Of a stretch of DNA of 64,000 bases, positions 15,577 to 24,900 are shown in pieces. Under the pieces are notes generated by a model. That model did no database searches. It was not told where the DNA came from and saw only the letters and a list, made by a program, of their open reading frames with translations. How positions within the stretch are numbered: position 1 is the first letter of the stretch; each line of letters begins with the position of its first letter. Location: assembly GCA_947259405.1 (NCBI GenBank), contig CAMYLY010000003.1, forward strand, positions 55,831 through 119,830, written 5' to 3'. The position numbers and the translations under genes are program-made. This DNA comes from an uncultured Gemmatimonadales bacterium. Its GTDB lineage: Bacteria; Gemmatimonadota; Gemmatimonadetes; Gemmatimonadales; GWC2-71-9.

Positions 15577-16068
15577 ATGCCTAGTGGGATCGACGCTGCT
15601 TGTGCTATCGCTCGTCGCGACGGCACCGAGTCACGCCCAGTCGTGGGTCAAGCCTATCACGATTGGCGGTGCAGTGGGGGCTGTCGGCGGTGGGGCTGTG
15701 ACGTGGGCGCTGTGCGACCGCGCAGACAACAACCGTGTTTCGTGCGCGGCGTTTGGCGGCCTGGTCCTGGCGGGTCCGGGCATGGCCACGGGGGCGATCT
15801 TGCGGGCAACCCGAACTTCGGGATGGGACGGGGCATGGGTGGGGGCCGTGAGCGGCGTTGCCATGGGACTCGTTGTTGGAGGTGTGGCCGCGATCGTGGG
15901 AAGTGGTGACCAGCCTGCGGACTATCTCCTTTTGGGGCGGGAGCGTTTGGAGCCGTGGGTCTGGCGAGCGGCACCGTGGTCGGGCTGACTTCACGGTACC
16001 CTGACATCGGGGTCAGCTTCGGGACGGAGCCGGGATCGTTCGGAGTTGGGCTGGCGTTTCGGATGTGA
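15566..16068 (+). pseudogene. Glycine-rich membrane protein with a probable frameshift
   Basis: From the ATG at 15566 the frame gives 140 residues: a signal peptide ending SHAQ, then small-residue-rich membrane segments, stopping at 15986-15988. At the TTTTGGGG run (15930-15937) the frame starting at 15937 takes over with GAGAFGAVGLASG, GLTSRYPDIGVSFG and GVGLAFRM, ending in a TGA at 16066-16068. That continuation looks natural for a glycine-rich outer-membrane-associated protein, while the 0-frame tail (GRERLEPWVWRAAPWSG) does not. Loss of one G from a G5 run explains it. It could be a real mutation, slippage or an assembly error. Function unknown. Confidence 0.6.
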
Positions 16069-16193
16069 TTCTCGAACCCGCGGGGGCACTTACGGCTCCT
16101 GGCAGGAGTATAAGACGGCGTTGACCGTCCTTGTCCGTCAGGTGAAGATTGAAGTGTCGGTCGGGTTTGAGCTGAGCTTTCTGGAGGTAAGCA

Positions 16194-17003
16194 ATGCGGA
16201 TCACGGTGCTGACGCTCGTATTGGCGGTAGCCGCCATGGCGGCTCCCCAGGTAATCCATGCCCAGGTAGTCTCCGGGTTCGTGATGAACGCGCGGACGGG
16301 CCAACGGTTGGCCGACGCATCGGTCGTGCTCATGGATGAGGACGGGAAGATCGTCGCCGGTAGGCTCTCGGAGCCGGACGGAAGTTACTCCATCCCGTGT
16401 CCGGGTCCCGGAAAATATACAGTGCGCTCCGGCGGCCCCGGCTTTCTGCGTTGGGATTCGCCCGAAATCGAAGTGCGGGAAGGTGAGGAGTTCGAGCTTC
16501 CGGTCCAGCTCATTCCAGAGGGGTCGGGATCCGGCCTCGCTGATTTCGAACGGCGTCGCGCGGGCGGCGTTGGGGTCTTCCTCCTCGAGGAAGATTTAGC
16601 AGGCAAGGGGCGGCTGTTCACGGATCTGCTCCGCAACGTCCAAGGGGTCCGGGTCATTCCCCTTCCGCTCGATACCCGTGAGACACGGGAAGGCGAACGC
16701 GAGCGGTCGGGTGCGGACATTGGAAACAACACGGTGCGGTTGCTGGCGGGTCAACAGGCTGGGGCGGTTGGCGCGCGCCAACAATTGGAGTCGGGAGCGG
16801 ACTGCCCGCCGCTGATCTACATCGACGGTGCCTGGTCCGGCGTGATCGACCGACTCAGCTTAAACGGTCCGGATGATATCATTCGTGTCGATGAGGTGAT
16901 TGCGATCGAGGTCTTCCAGAGGACGGAGGTGCCGCCGGAGATGGATACGGGGCGACAATCTTCCTGCGGAGTTGTTTCAGTGTGGACGAAGCGCAGCCGC
17001 TGA
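16194..17003 (+). CDS. Carboxypeptidase-regulatory-like/TonB-plug domain protein
   Basis: A 269-residue protein with a signal peptide (residues 1-23, ending IHAQ). A beta-sandwich domain follows (VVSGFVMNARTGQRLADASVVL through GKYTVRSGGPGF), of the carboxypeptidase regulatory-like type found at the start of SusC-like receptors. A plug-like segment comes next (FTDLLRNVQGVRVIP; PPLIYIDGAW; IAIEVFQR). There is no beta-barrel, so it resembles the detached regulatory-plug proteins common in this phylum. AGGAGG-like GGAGG precedes the ATG by 6 nt. A strong terminator follows. Confidence 0.8.
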   Translation: MRITVLTLVLAVAAMAAPQVIHAQVVSGFVMNARTGQRLADASVVLMDEDGKIVAGRLSEPDGSYSIPCPGPGKYTVRSGGPGFLRWDSPEIEVREGEEFELPVQLIPEGSGSGLADFERRRAGGVGVFLLEEDLAGKGRLFTDLLRNVQGVRVIPLPLDTRETREGERERSGADIGNNTVRLLAGQQAGAVGARQQLESGADCPPLIYIDGAWSGVIDRLSLNGPDDIIRVDEVIAIEVFQRTEVPPEMDTGRQSSCGVVSVWTKRSR

Positions 17004-17033
17004 ACCGGCGTACGCCGGCCCCAATAGTGATCA

Positions 17034-17063
17034 AGCGGTCAGCCCAAGAGGCTGACCGCTTTT
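17034..17063 (+). terminator. Rho-independent terminator
   Basis: AGCGGTCAGCC (17034-17044) pairs perfectly with GGCTGACCGCT (17050-17060) around CAAGA, followed by a short T-run (17060-17063). It ends the transcript of the plug protein gene. Confidence 0.85.
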
Positions 17064-17131
17064 GTTTCACCACACTTGCGCGGCTCTGTCGATACCGGCA
17101 ACGTCCCTACCATCCCTGTCAGGGAGAGACC

Positions 17132-18325
17132 ATGAGAGCTCACCGTTCGTGGATGACCTTTTCCCTCGCCGTCGTTGCGACGGCAGTCCTCGTCCCCGCG
17201 GCCGGGGCGCAGCAACCGTATTTCCCGGGTAAGGATCATGAATGGGAACGTCGCGCACCGCAGCAGGTGGGGATGGATCCAACTCTCGTTCGGCGGGCCG
17301 TGGAAGTGGCGATCGCTGGCGAGAGCCAGTCGCCGCGTGACCTGGCGGCAAATCACCAGCGGTCATTCGGTCAAGAGCCTCATGGCGAGGCCATCGGTCC
17401 CTTCAAAATGCGTGGCGACATGACTGGGGTCATCATCAAGGACGGCTACATCGTGGCCGAATGGGGTGAGCCGGACCGCGTCGACATGACATTCAGTGTG
17501 ACTAAAACGTTTTTGTCGACCACGGTCGGCCTCGCCTACGATCGCGGAATGATTCGGGAGATCCATGACAGGGTGAAGGACTACGTGCCGACCGATCATT
17601 TCGATTCCGAGCACAATTCCCAAATTACCTGGGATCACCTGCTGCGGCAGACGAGTGATTGGGAGGGAACGTTGTGGGCCAAGCCGGACTGGGCCGACCG
17701 GCCAACACGGAACACAGACATCCGTGAACTCATGAATCGAGATCGGCCACCACCGGGGACGACCTACAAGTACAACGACGTCCGCGTCAACGTGCTGGCG
17801 CTCGCGACGCTCCATGTTTGGCGCCGTCCGCTTCCGCAGGTCTTGCGCGAACACGTCATGGATCCCATTGGAGCATCGAACAAATGGCGTTGGCACGGCT
17901 ACGAGAACTCGTGGGTCAATGTCGACGGCGCGTGGGTGCAATCCGTGAGCGGCGGTGGCCACTGGGGAGGCGGCATGTTCCTCACCGCGTTTGACCAAGC
18001 ACGCCTCGGACTCCTGACGCTCCATCGCGGGCGGTGGGCCGGTACGCAGATCTTGTCCGATGAGTGGATCACGATGGCGCTCACCCCGGGGGCAGTGAAC
18101 GACGCGTACGGGTTCATGAACTACTTCTTGAATACGGGCCAGCGCATGCTCCCCAGTGCGCCTGAGTCCGCTTTCATGCACCGAGGAGCCGGATCGAATC
18201 TCGTCTATGTGGACCCAGAGCACGATCTCGTCATTGTCTGCCGGTGGATCAGAGGGTCGGTGATGGACGACGTGGTTGGGCTGGTGATCCGCTCTCTCGG
18301 TGATGCCGAAACGGGCGGTGGATGA
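17132..18325 (+). CDS. Secreted serine hydrolase of the class C beta-lactamase family
   Basis: A 397-residue protein with a signal peptide ending AGAQ. The nucleophile motif SxxK is SVTK, in MTFSVTKTFLSTTVGLAYD. YKYNDVRVNVLA supplies the YxN motif. HRGAGS near the C-terminus is in the position of the third motif. Such proteins hydrolyse esters, amides or D-amino-acid peptides; few are true beta-lactamases. The start is set by AGGGAGAG at 17121-17128. The next gene begins 5 bp after the stop. Confidence 0.87.
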   Translation: MRAHRSWMTFSLAVVATAVLVPAAGAQQPYFPGKDHEWERRAPQQVGMDPTLVRRAVEVAIAGESQSPRDLAANHQRSFGQEPHGEAIGPFKMRGDMTGVIIKDGYIVAEWGEPDRVDMTFSVTKTFLSTTVGLAYDRGMIREIHDRVKDYVPTDHFDSEHNSQITWDHLLRQTSDWEGTLWAKPDWADRPTRNTDIRELMNRDRPPPGTTYKYNDVRVNVLALATLHVWRRPLPQVLREHVMDPIGASNKWRWHGYENSWVNVDGAWVQSVSGGGHWGGGMFLTAFDQARLGLLTLHRGRWAGTQILSDEWITMALTPGAVNDAYGFMNYFLNTGQRMLPSAPESAFMHRGAGSNLVYVDPEHDLVIVCRWIRGSVMDDVVGLVIRSLGDAETGGG

Positions 18326-18329
18326 CCAG

Positions 18330-19493
18330 ATGATTCTCCGCTGCCAGAAGGCCCAGTTCTCTCTGCCCGACGGTCTTCACTACCTGAACTGTGCCTACAT
18401 GGCGCCCCTCTCTAAGGATGTCGAGGCCGCTGGCGTTGTAGGTGTCCGCAAGAAGAGCAACCCGAGTGCGATCTTCGAGGCCGATTTCTTCGAAGACAAC
18501 AACGTGATACGAGAGCGCTTTGCGCGGCTGATCAACGTGAGCGACCCGTTGCGCGTCGCCATCTTTCCGGCCGTGTCATACGGGATTGCGGTGGCTGCCA
18601 GCAATACGCCCGCAGCGAGGGGACAGAACATCGTGATCGCCGGCGAGCAGTTCCCCTCCAACGTGTATGCGTGGTGGCGCCATCGTGACGCCGGCGCCGA
18701 ACTCCGCGTCGTCGCCCGCCCCCAGGGCGACCAAGTGTCCGCATCGTGGAATGCGGATGTGCTGGAGGCGATCGACGGTCAGACGGCGATCGTGGCGCTT
18801 GCGCACGTGCATTGGACGGACGGGACCAAGTTCGATCTCGATGCTGTCGGTCGCCGCGCACGCGAGGTGGGTGCGGCGTTCGTCGTCGATGGTACGCAAT
18901 CGGTCGGTGCCGTCCCGTTCGACGTCCAAATGGTCCAGCCGGACGCCGTGATTGTTGGCGCATACAAGTGGTTGATGGGTCCATACGGCATTGCCGTCGG
19001 GTACTTGGGCTCCCGGTATGATGACGGTGTGCCGTTGGAAGAGCCGTGGATCGTCCGAGCGGGAAGCGAGGACTTTCGAACATTGGTCGACTATCAGGAG
19101 GATTATCGAGATGGCGCGACGCGGTTCGACGGTGGCGGCATGGCGAACTTCGTGACGGTACCGATGCTGAAGACATCGCTCGGACAGGTGCTCGAGTGGG
19201 GCGCGGTCGACATCCAGGCCTATTGCACGACCTTGACGGGACCGCTAGCGACCAGGGCGATCGAACGCGGGTGGGCAGTGGAAGATCCGGAGGGCCGCGC
19301 CGGACATATCCTGGGCATCCGGTTGCCGCCGACCGCGGACTTCCGGGCACTCCAACGGACCCTTTCGGACAGTGGTGTGGCGGTGTCGCTGCGCGGCCAA
19401 TCCGTGCGGATCTCGCCACACGTGTACAATCACCAGGACGACGTCGATGCGCTGCTCGAGGTCCTCGATGAGGTGTTAGTGGGAGTGGCGTGA
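18330..19493 (+). CDS. Class V aminotransferase-fold PLP enzyme (second)
   Basis: A 387-residue PLP enzyme. It begins HYLNCAYMAPLSKDV, has the PLP-phosphate region FPAVSYGIAVAASN, the Asp in VVDGTQSVGAVP, and the Schiff-base lysine in GAYKWLMGPYG. The arrangement resembles the cysteine-desulfurase/EgtE-like subgroup. The ATG at 18330 is 5 bp after the serine hydrolase stop, so the pair probably forms an operon. Earlier in-frame starts at 18300 and 18303 overlap the hydrolase gene. The substrate is unknown. Confidence 0.85.
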   Translation: MILRCQKAQFSLPDGLHYLNCAYMAPLSKDVEAAGVVGVRKKSNPSAIFEADFFEDNNVIRERFARLINVSDPLRVAIFPAVSYGIAVAASNTPAARGQNIVIAGEQFPSNVYAWWRHRDAGAELRVVARPQGDQVSASWNADVLEAIDGQTAIVALAHVHWTDGTKFDLDAVGRRAREVGAAFVVDGTQSVGAVPFDVQMVQPDAVIVGAYKWLMGPYGIAVGYLGSRYDDGVPLEEPWIVRAGSEDFRTLVDYQEDYRDGATRFDGGGMANFVTVPMLKTSLGQVLEWGAVDIQAYCTTLTGPLATRAIERGWAVEDPEGRAGHILGIRLPPTADFRALQRTLSDSGVAVSLRGQSVRISPHVYNHQDDVDALLEVLDEVLVGVA

Positions 19494-19548
19494 GCGGTTA
19501 GAAGCACCGCTACTCTCCGCATCGAGATTCGCGTATCATGCGAGAGGA

Positions 19549-20367
19549 ATGACCACCAGACAGCCTGCGGTGGCAGGACGGTTCTATTCGGCGGACGCCG
19601 CGCGACTCGAGCACGAGGTCCGTGAAATGCTGACCAATGTGTCGGCGCCGGTCCGGCATGCGGTCGGTGCCATCGTCCCACATGCGGGACTCATGTACTC
19701 CGGCCAATGCGCCGCCATCGTATGGGGGCAACTCGCACTTCCGCCGGTCGTGGTGATACTTGCACCCAACCATACCGGACTCCTTGGTGCCACCGGCGGC
19801 GCGAGTGGGTGGATGGCCGGTGCCTTTGCAACACCGCTGGGTGAAGTACCCGTCGCGGCGGAATTTGCCTCGGCGCTGGCGCGAGGGTGTGACTTGGTCC
19901 AAGACGATCCGTTGGCTCACGAGCGCGAGCATGCTATCGAGGTCGAGCTACCGTTTCTTCGATTGCTTGCACCAGATACTGCTATTGTGCCCCTTGTATT
20001 GGCGTGGGATGACTGGGAGCGGACAGAGATCCTCGCACGTGACCTTGCCGCGGTGACGCGGGATTGGGATGCCCCTGTGCTGCTCGTGGCCTCGTCCGAC
20101 ATGACGCACTACGAGTCGGCGGCGTCTGCCGCGCGGAAGGACCGTGTGGCCCTCGCTGCAGTGGAACGACTCGCAGCGAAGGAGCTCCTTGACGTCTGCC
20201 ATCGCAATCACGTTACCATGTGTGGCCGGGCGCCGGCCGCGGTCGTGTGTGAGGCGTCAAGGATCCTCGGCGCCGGGCAGGGGGTCGTCGTCGACTACCG
20301 GCACTCCGGCCATGTGACGGGTGATGACCGTGAGGTCGTTGCCTACGCCGGCGTCATCATCCGATAG
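19549..20367 (+). CDS. amrB: MEMO-family protein (AmmeMemoRadiSam system protein B)
   Basis: A 272-residue MEMO1 homologue. It starts RQPAVAGRFYSAD and contains VPHAGLMYSG, LAPNHTG, EREHAIEVELPFL and SSDMTHYE, which carry the conserved His/Cys/Asp pocket of this family. In bacteria MEMO is usually encoded with a radical SAM protein and an AMMECR1 protein; neither is nearby here. AGAGGA precedes the ATG. The phospholipase-D-like gene starts 5 bp after its stop. Confidence 0.92.
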   Translation: MTTRQPAVAGRFYSADAARLEHEVREMLTNVSAPVRHAVGAIVPHAGLMYSGQCAAIVWGQLALPPVVVILAPNHTGLLGATGGASGWMAGAFATPLGEVPVAAEFASALARGCDLVQDDPLAHEREHAIEVELPFLRLLAPDTAIVPLVLAWDDWERTEILARDLAAVTRDWDAPVLLVASSDMTHYESAASAARKDRVALAAVERLAAKELLDVCHRNHVTMCGRAPAAVVCEASRILGAGQGVVVDYRHSGHVTGDDREVVAYAGVIIR

Positions 20368-20372
20368 CACGC

Positions 20373-21815
20373 ATGGTCCTGCCGCTCAGGAGCATACTGA
20401 CCAGGCGCCGGCTTGGTTGGACGAGCGCCATGGTTCTCGTGGCGCTCGTCAGTGTCTGTAGCTTCAATGTGAGGCGCCCGCTGCCCGAGGGTACCTCGGT
20501 TTTGGGTCCATTCCATCCCGTGCCGGACCTCGAGTTCCTCTACGATCTCACGTATCAACGCGATGGTGAACAGGTGGTCGAACAACAGATTTTCGACCGC
20601 ATCTTCCAGATCATTGACGAGGCTGAACGCTTCATCACCATCGACATGTTTCTCTTCAATGGCGAGCACGGGGGCGATCGAGATTACCTCCCGCTGTCCG
20701 ATCGCCTGACCGAGCGTTTGGTCGAGAAGCGAGTGCGGTCCCCGAACGTCGCCATTACATTCGCGACCGACGAGATCAACACCTTCTACGGGGTGTACGA
20801 GCCCGAGCACTTCACCGAGCTCGCCAATGCCGGTGTCGAGTTAGTAATCACCGACCTCACGAAGCTGCGGGATTCCAACGCGATGTACTCGGCAGGCTGG
20901 CGTCTCTTCCTCCAATGGTTCGGCACCGGTGGCCCGGCGTTCTTCCCACATCCGCTCACGAGTCGCGGCAGACGGGTGACGGCCCGTTCCTATCTCCGCC
21001 TCTTCAACATGAAGGCCAACCACCGGAAGCTGATCGTGACGGATCGGGAGTGCCTGATTACCTCGGCCAATCCCCACGATGCGAGTAGCTATCACTCGAA
21101 CATCGCGTGGGTAGCTTCAGGCGCCATTTGCACGGACATGGCTCGCTCCGAACATGGCGTGGCGGATTTCTCAGGGTCCCGTTTGCCGGAAAGGGTCACG
21201 ACGCCGCCGGAGTCCGAAGGTGACGAAACCGGGCTGCGTGGACGGTTTCTCTCGGAAGGCAAGATCGCCCAAGCCGTCGTCGAGGCCCTCCGGAGCGCGA
21301 CCCGTGGCGACACTGTCGACTTAGCGATGTTCTATCTGTCAGACCGCGGGGTGGTGCGGGCACTGGAAAACGCGGCGTCGCACGGCGCTTTGCTCAGGCT
21401 GATTCTCGATCCCAACAAGGACGCCTTTGGTCGGGAGAAGGGTGGTATCCCCAATCGACAGGTGGCCCGGGAGCTGCATGGATCGTATCTCACGCAGGTT
21501 CGGTGGTACGATACGCATGGGGAGCAGTTCCACACCAAGCTGCTCCTCGTTCGCCGGCGTGGAGAGTACCACGTGTTCGGGGGGTCCGCCAATTTCACAC
21601 GCCGAAACCTCCGCGACCTCAATCTGGAGGCGGACTTCCAAGTGGTCGCAATGCGTGGCCATCCCGTTGCGGCGAGCGTCGCGGCCTACTTCGATCGCCT
21701 CTGGGAGAATGACGATGGCGAGTACACCGTTCCCTTCGAGCGCTACCGGGATGACTCCTGGTTCAAGGTGCTCATCTACCGCGTGCAGGAAGCCACCGGC
21801 CTGAGTTCGTTCTAG
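20373..21815 (+). CDS. Phospholipase D-like protein
   Basis: A 480-residue protein with one N-terminal membrane segment and two PLD repeats. The first is NHRKLIVTD (HxKxxxxD). The second is FHTKLLLVRR, which keeps His and Lys but has Arg-Arg where the Asp is expected, followed by GSANFTRRN. Relatives include cardiolipin synthases and other phosphatidyl transferases at the inner membrane. The second catalytic half may be altered. Its TAG stop overlaps the stop of the convergent GH84 gene in a shared CTAG (21812-21815). Confidence 0.85.
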   Translation: MVLPLRSILTRRRLGWTSAMVLVALVSVCSFNVRRPLPEGTSVLGPFHPVPDLEFLYDLTYQRDGEQVVEQQIFDRIFQIIDEAERFITIDMFLFNGEHGGDRDYLPLSDRLTERLVEKRVRSPNVAITFATDEINTFYGVYEPEHFTELANAGVELVITDLTKLRDSNAMYSAGWRLFLQWFGTGGPAFFPHPLTSRGRRVTARSYLRLFNMKANHRKLIVTDRECLITSANPHDASSYHSNIAWVASGAICTDMARSEHGVADFSGSRLPERVTTPPESEGDETGLRGRFLSEGKIAQAVVEALRSATRGDTVDLAMFYLSDRGVVRALENAASHGALLRLILDPNKDAFGREKGGIPNRQVARELHGSYLTQVRWYDTHGEQFHTKLLLVRRRGEYHVFGGSANFTRRNLRDLNLEADFQVVAMRGHPVAASVAAYFDRLWENDDGEYTVPFERYRDDSWFKVLIYRVQEATGLSSF

Positions 21816-23758
21816 GGCCGGCGGACCACGGCGACATAGGTCGCAGGGTTCGCCGGATAACTGCGGCGCGACCATGAGTAGGTTCGAGCGCTCCCACTCT
21901 CCATCCGCGTGACTGAGAGGCTGAGTCGAAGGCTGGCGTTCATCGGGATGGCGATCTCTGCCTGCCAATGCGCGTCTTCCGTTCGAGCGGCGTATCGCAC
22001 GCCGTCCGTGACCTGTGCCATGGGGCCCACAGGTGCCTGCCCAAACGTCGATACATGGAACTCCGTGAACTGCATATTCCGGTTGTCAGCGAGATACTTC
22101 GACATGAAATCGCGGAATGGCATGGAAAGCGCCTCCACGAGGGTCGTGGAGTCTCGCTCCGGCGCGGGCAGGAGCAGCAGGAGATCGTCCTCGGATAGGC
22201 CTTGGCGCACAGACAACGTATCGCCTTGCACGATGATGGCGATATGGTCACCCGTCCCGATCCGCGGGGAAGAACGCGGCGCGGTCGGTTGCCCGGGAAC
22301 GGTCACGGCAATCACGAGGTCAGGTCCACTGTGCCGGATGGATATGTGGGGGTTGCGACGGAGCACCTCGCCGTTTCGAAAGAGCGGCTGCCATGTGATC
22401 GTCTGCCAATCATCCAGCAGCCCGTCGACCGTCAGGGTGTCCGCTGACCTCACGACGCTGTAGGTATCGAGCGTCGAACGGTACATGAGGAGGTCGCCGT
22501 CGCGTTCGTAGCGATCGTCCGCCAGGAGTTCTTGCCATCGCGTTTCGGTTTGCTCGACGAAGGGCGTAAACTCGTCGACCAGTTGGCGCACGGTGGGTCG
22601 CGTGGCGCCGAGCGTTCCCAGCGTCTCGAGCGATTCACGCAAGTCGTCGATGTGATCCTGCGTCGCGCCGACCGGGATCGGTCGTCCGGGGATGAAGAGC
22701 GGTTCGAACACGTTTCGGTCCATGCTATAATCCCCGTACGTCCTCAAGAACGGACCGAGCGCCACGATCGTGGCTTCGTCAAACAGGGTTGCGAGGACGT
22801 TCGCTTGCGCCGAATCGGGATCGTACGCAGCAGGGTCGCGTGCATATTCCGCCAGTGTGGCAAGCGGGATCATCGACGCGTGGGCTTCGTTCATTGGGTT
22901 CGAGAGGATCCCAGCGATGGATGTCGGAGCATCCGCGGCGCGACCCCGCACTGGTCCGAGAAAGAGACGCCACCTGGCAAAATCGTTGACCGGGTAGTTG
23001 TCCCAGATCAGCGGGTCGCGCCATAGGAGGCGGTTCCAGCGCTGACCGTCGGCTCTCGTAATCGTCGGAGAGACGACGTCGGTTCCGGTCCAAAAGAACG
23101 GGACGGCGCGGTGTGTCCGTTCGCCGAGCCGCCGTGCATACGTCGTATCACCCCATGCGTCGGTGTAGGTGGTCGGTGTGACGGACAACCATACGCCGCG
23201 AGCATTGAGATTGTCGTAGAGTCTGTTGATGACGGTGGCGTGCGCATGGGCAAGGTCCTCGAAGACGGCACGATCAGCCTCGTGCGCCAGGGTGGGTGGG
23301 ACGTCGTCCAGAAAGAGCGCCACGTGGCGGACACCGAGGCCAATCACGGTCTCGAGTTTCTGCAGGAGGGCGCGGTAGTCACCGGAATCGGAGTACACCA
23401 TGGACCCACCCGGGCTGATGGCATAGTGGAACTCGACCCCGGCGTCGCGTGCCACGGTCGCCAACTCCGTCAATTCTGCCAAACGTTCTACAGGGTACGG
23501 TTCGCGCCATCGTGCCAGGTGATAGGGATCGTCCTTCGGTGCGTACACGTATGCATCGAGGCCGACGCGACCCATGAAGCGTACCATGGCGAGTCGGTCT
23601 TGGTGTGGCCACGGTGGACCGTAAAATCCCTCGATGACTCCGGAGAGCTCGAATGCGGTGCGCGGCGGCGCGACGTCCGGTGGACCGCAGGCAGTTAACG
23701 CCGTCGGCAGGAGGACGAGCGCCAACCGGGTCGCCCGGCTAATATGCATCTCGTTCAT
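21812..23758 (-). CDS. GH84-type beta-N-acetylhexosaminidase lipoprotein
   Basis: A 648-residue protein with a lipobox (LPTALTAC) after a hydrophobic start. The catalytic domain opens with GVIEGFYGPPWPHQDRL, continues APKDDPYHLARWREPYP and YAISPGGSM, and has the adjacent catalytic aspartates in ALFLDDVPP. These define GH84 (O-GlcNAcase/NagJ-like), which uses substrate-assisted catalysis to remove beta-GlcNAc. The C-terminal region (about residues 450-648) looks like a CBM9-like/DUF5916-type beta-sandwich. A TATCTTGG element 13 nt upstream supports the start at 23758. It is divergent from the aminotransferase gene. Confidence 0.88.
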   Translation of the reverse strand: MNEMHISRATRLALVLLPTALTACGPPDVAPPRTAFELSGVIEGFYGPPWPHQDRLAMVRFMGRVGLDAYVYAPKDDPYHLARWREPYPVERLAELTELATVARDAGVEFHYAISPGGSMVYSDSGDYRALLQKLETVIGLGVRHVALFLDDVPPTLAHEADRAVFEDLAHAHATVINRLYDNLNARGVWLSVTPTTYTDAWGDTTYARRLGERTHRAVPFFWTGTDVVSPTITRADGQRWNRLLWRDPLIWDNYPVNDFARWRLFLGPVRGRAADAPTSIAGILSNPMNEAHASMIPLATLAEYARDPAAYDPDSAQANVLATLFDEATIVALGPFLRTYGDYSMDRNVFEPLFIPGRPIPVGATQDHIDDLRESLETLGTLGATRPTVRQLVDEFTPFVEQTETRWQELLADDRYERDGDLLMYRSTLDTYSVVRSADTLTVDGLLDDWQTITWQPLFRNGEVLRRNPHISIRHSGPDLVIAVTVPGQPTAPRSSPRIGTGDHIAIIVQGDTLSVRQGLSEDDLLLLLPAPERDSTTLVEALSMPFRDFMSKYLADNRNMQFTEFHVSTFGQAPVGPMAQVTDGVRYAARTEDAHWQAEIAIPMNASLRLSLSVTRMESGSARTYSWSRRSYPANPATYVAVVRRP

Positions 23759-23763
23759 GCTTC

Positions 23764-23771
23764 CCAAGATA
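23764..23771 (-). promoter_or_regulatory. Putative TAnnTTTG-like promoter element of the GH84 gene
   Basis: On the minus strand TATCTTGG starts 13 nt before the ATG at 23758, one mismatch from TAnnTTTG, with no Shine-Dalgarno sequence. It lies in the 20-bp divergent gap, so both genes must have very short leaders. Confidence 0.35.
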
Positions 23772-23778
23772 TCCTGCC

Positions 23779-24900
23779 ATGCAACTGCCATCTATCGATC
23801 CGCCTGATCGGCTGCTCACGGGCCCGGGCCCATCCAATCCCGATCCGCGCGTCTTGGAAGCGATGGCCAAGCCCATGGTCGGCCATCTCGACCCGTACTT
23901 CCTAGAAGTCATGGATCGCACCATGACGATGTTGCGATCGCTCTACCGCACGAACAATCACCACACCATTCCGATGTCGGGCACTGGTACCGCTGGGCTC
24001 GAGGCCATCATGCTCAACCTGATCGAGCCGGGCGACCACGCGCTCATTGGGGTGATTGGGTACTTCGGGCAACGACTCCAGGAGATGGCCATGCGCGCGG
24101 GCGCGACCGTGCGCGTGATAGAGGTTCCATTCGGCGAGGTAATTCAACCTGACACGATGGCGGCGGCTATCGCGGAACAGCCGCCGTCGCTCGTTGCGCT
24201 GGTGCATGCCGAAACGTCTACCGGTGCCGAGCAACCCCTCGCGGATATTGCGCGCATGGCCCGGGAGGCGGGCGCACTCATGGTGATCGATTGCGTGACG
24301 TCACTCGGGGGCATAGCTGTTGAGATCGATGTGTGGGGCATCGATGCCGCAGGATCGTGTAGCCAGAAATGCATTGGGGCACCGCCCGGGCTGGGCCCGG
24401 TCACGTTTGGGCCTCGCGCGATGGAGAAGGTACGCTCGCGTGCTGCCGCGCCGCCGACCTGGTACTTGGACCTCAACTTACTCTTTCAATATTGGGGGGA
24501 GGGCGAATCAAAGGCCCGGGCATTTCATCACACTGCGCCCGTCTCGAGCATCTACGCCTTCCACGAAGCGTTGCGGCTCATCCACGAGGAAGGGGTAGAG
24601 GCTCGGTGGGAGCGCCATCGTCGTGCCCACGCGCAGTTTGTGGAGGGAATCGCCGAGCTGGGTCTGTCGCTGTTTACCCCCGTCGAGCATCGGCTCCCTA
24701 TGCTCAATGTGATTGAGATTCCCGATGGTGTGGATGACGCGCCAGTGCGCGCGGCGCTTTTGGCGCGTGGGATCGAAGTGGCTCCGGGTTTTGGTCCACT
24801 CAGCGGGAAGACGTGGCGCGTCGGTCTCATGGGCACCAACGCCACCGACGAGCGGGTAGGACGGCTCTTGGAAGGCCTGAAGGAGGTTCTGGGGCGTTAG
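23779..24900 (+). CDS. Alanine-glyoxylate/serine-pyruvate-type aminotransferase (class V)
   Basis: A 373-residue enzyme that starts RLLTGPGPSNPDPRVLEAM, the typical beginning of the AGXT/SPT family. It has PMSGTGTAGLEA for the PLP phosphate, VIDCVTSLGG with the PLP Asp, and the Schiff-base lysine in SQKCIGAPPGLGPV. Members transaminate alanine or serine with glyoxylate or another 2-oxo acid. The stop overlaps the convergent beta-propeller gene by 4 bp. Confidence 0.9.
   Translation: MQLPSIDPPDRLLTGPGPSNPDPRVLEAMAKPMVGHLDPYFLEVMDRTMTMLRSLYRTNNHHTIPMSGTGTAGLEAIMLNLIEPGDHALIGVIGYFGQRLQEMAMRAGATVRVIEVPFGEVIQPDTMAAAIAEQPPSLVALVHAETSTGAEQPLADIARMAREAGALMVIDCVTSLGGIAVEIDVWGIDAAGSCSQKCIGAPPGLGPVTFGPRAMEKVRSRAAAPPTWYLDLNLLFQYWGEGESKARAFHHTAPVSSIYAFHEALRLIHEEGVEARWERHRRAHAQFVEGIAELGLSLFTPVEHRLPMLNVIEIPDGVDDAPVRAALLARGIEVAPGFGPLSGKTWRVGLMGTNATDERVGRLLEGLKEVLGR

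Noticed and set aside
15928..15940. Programmed -1 frameshift site
   Set aside because: No in-phase X-XXY-YYZ heptamer and no clear downstream pseudoknot; a homopolymer indel is simpler.
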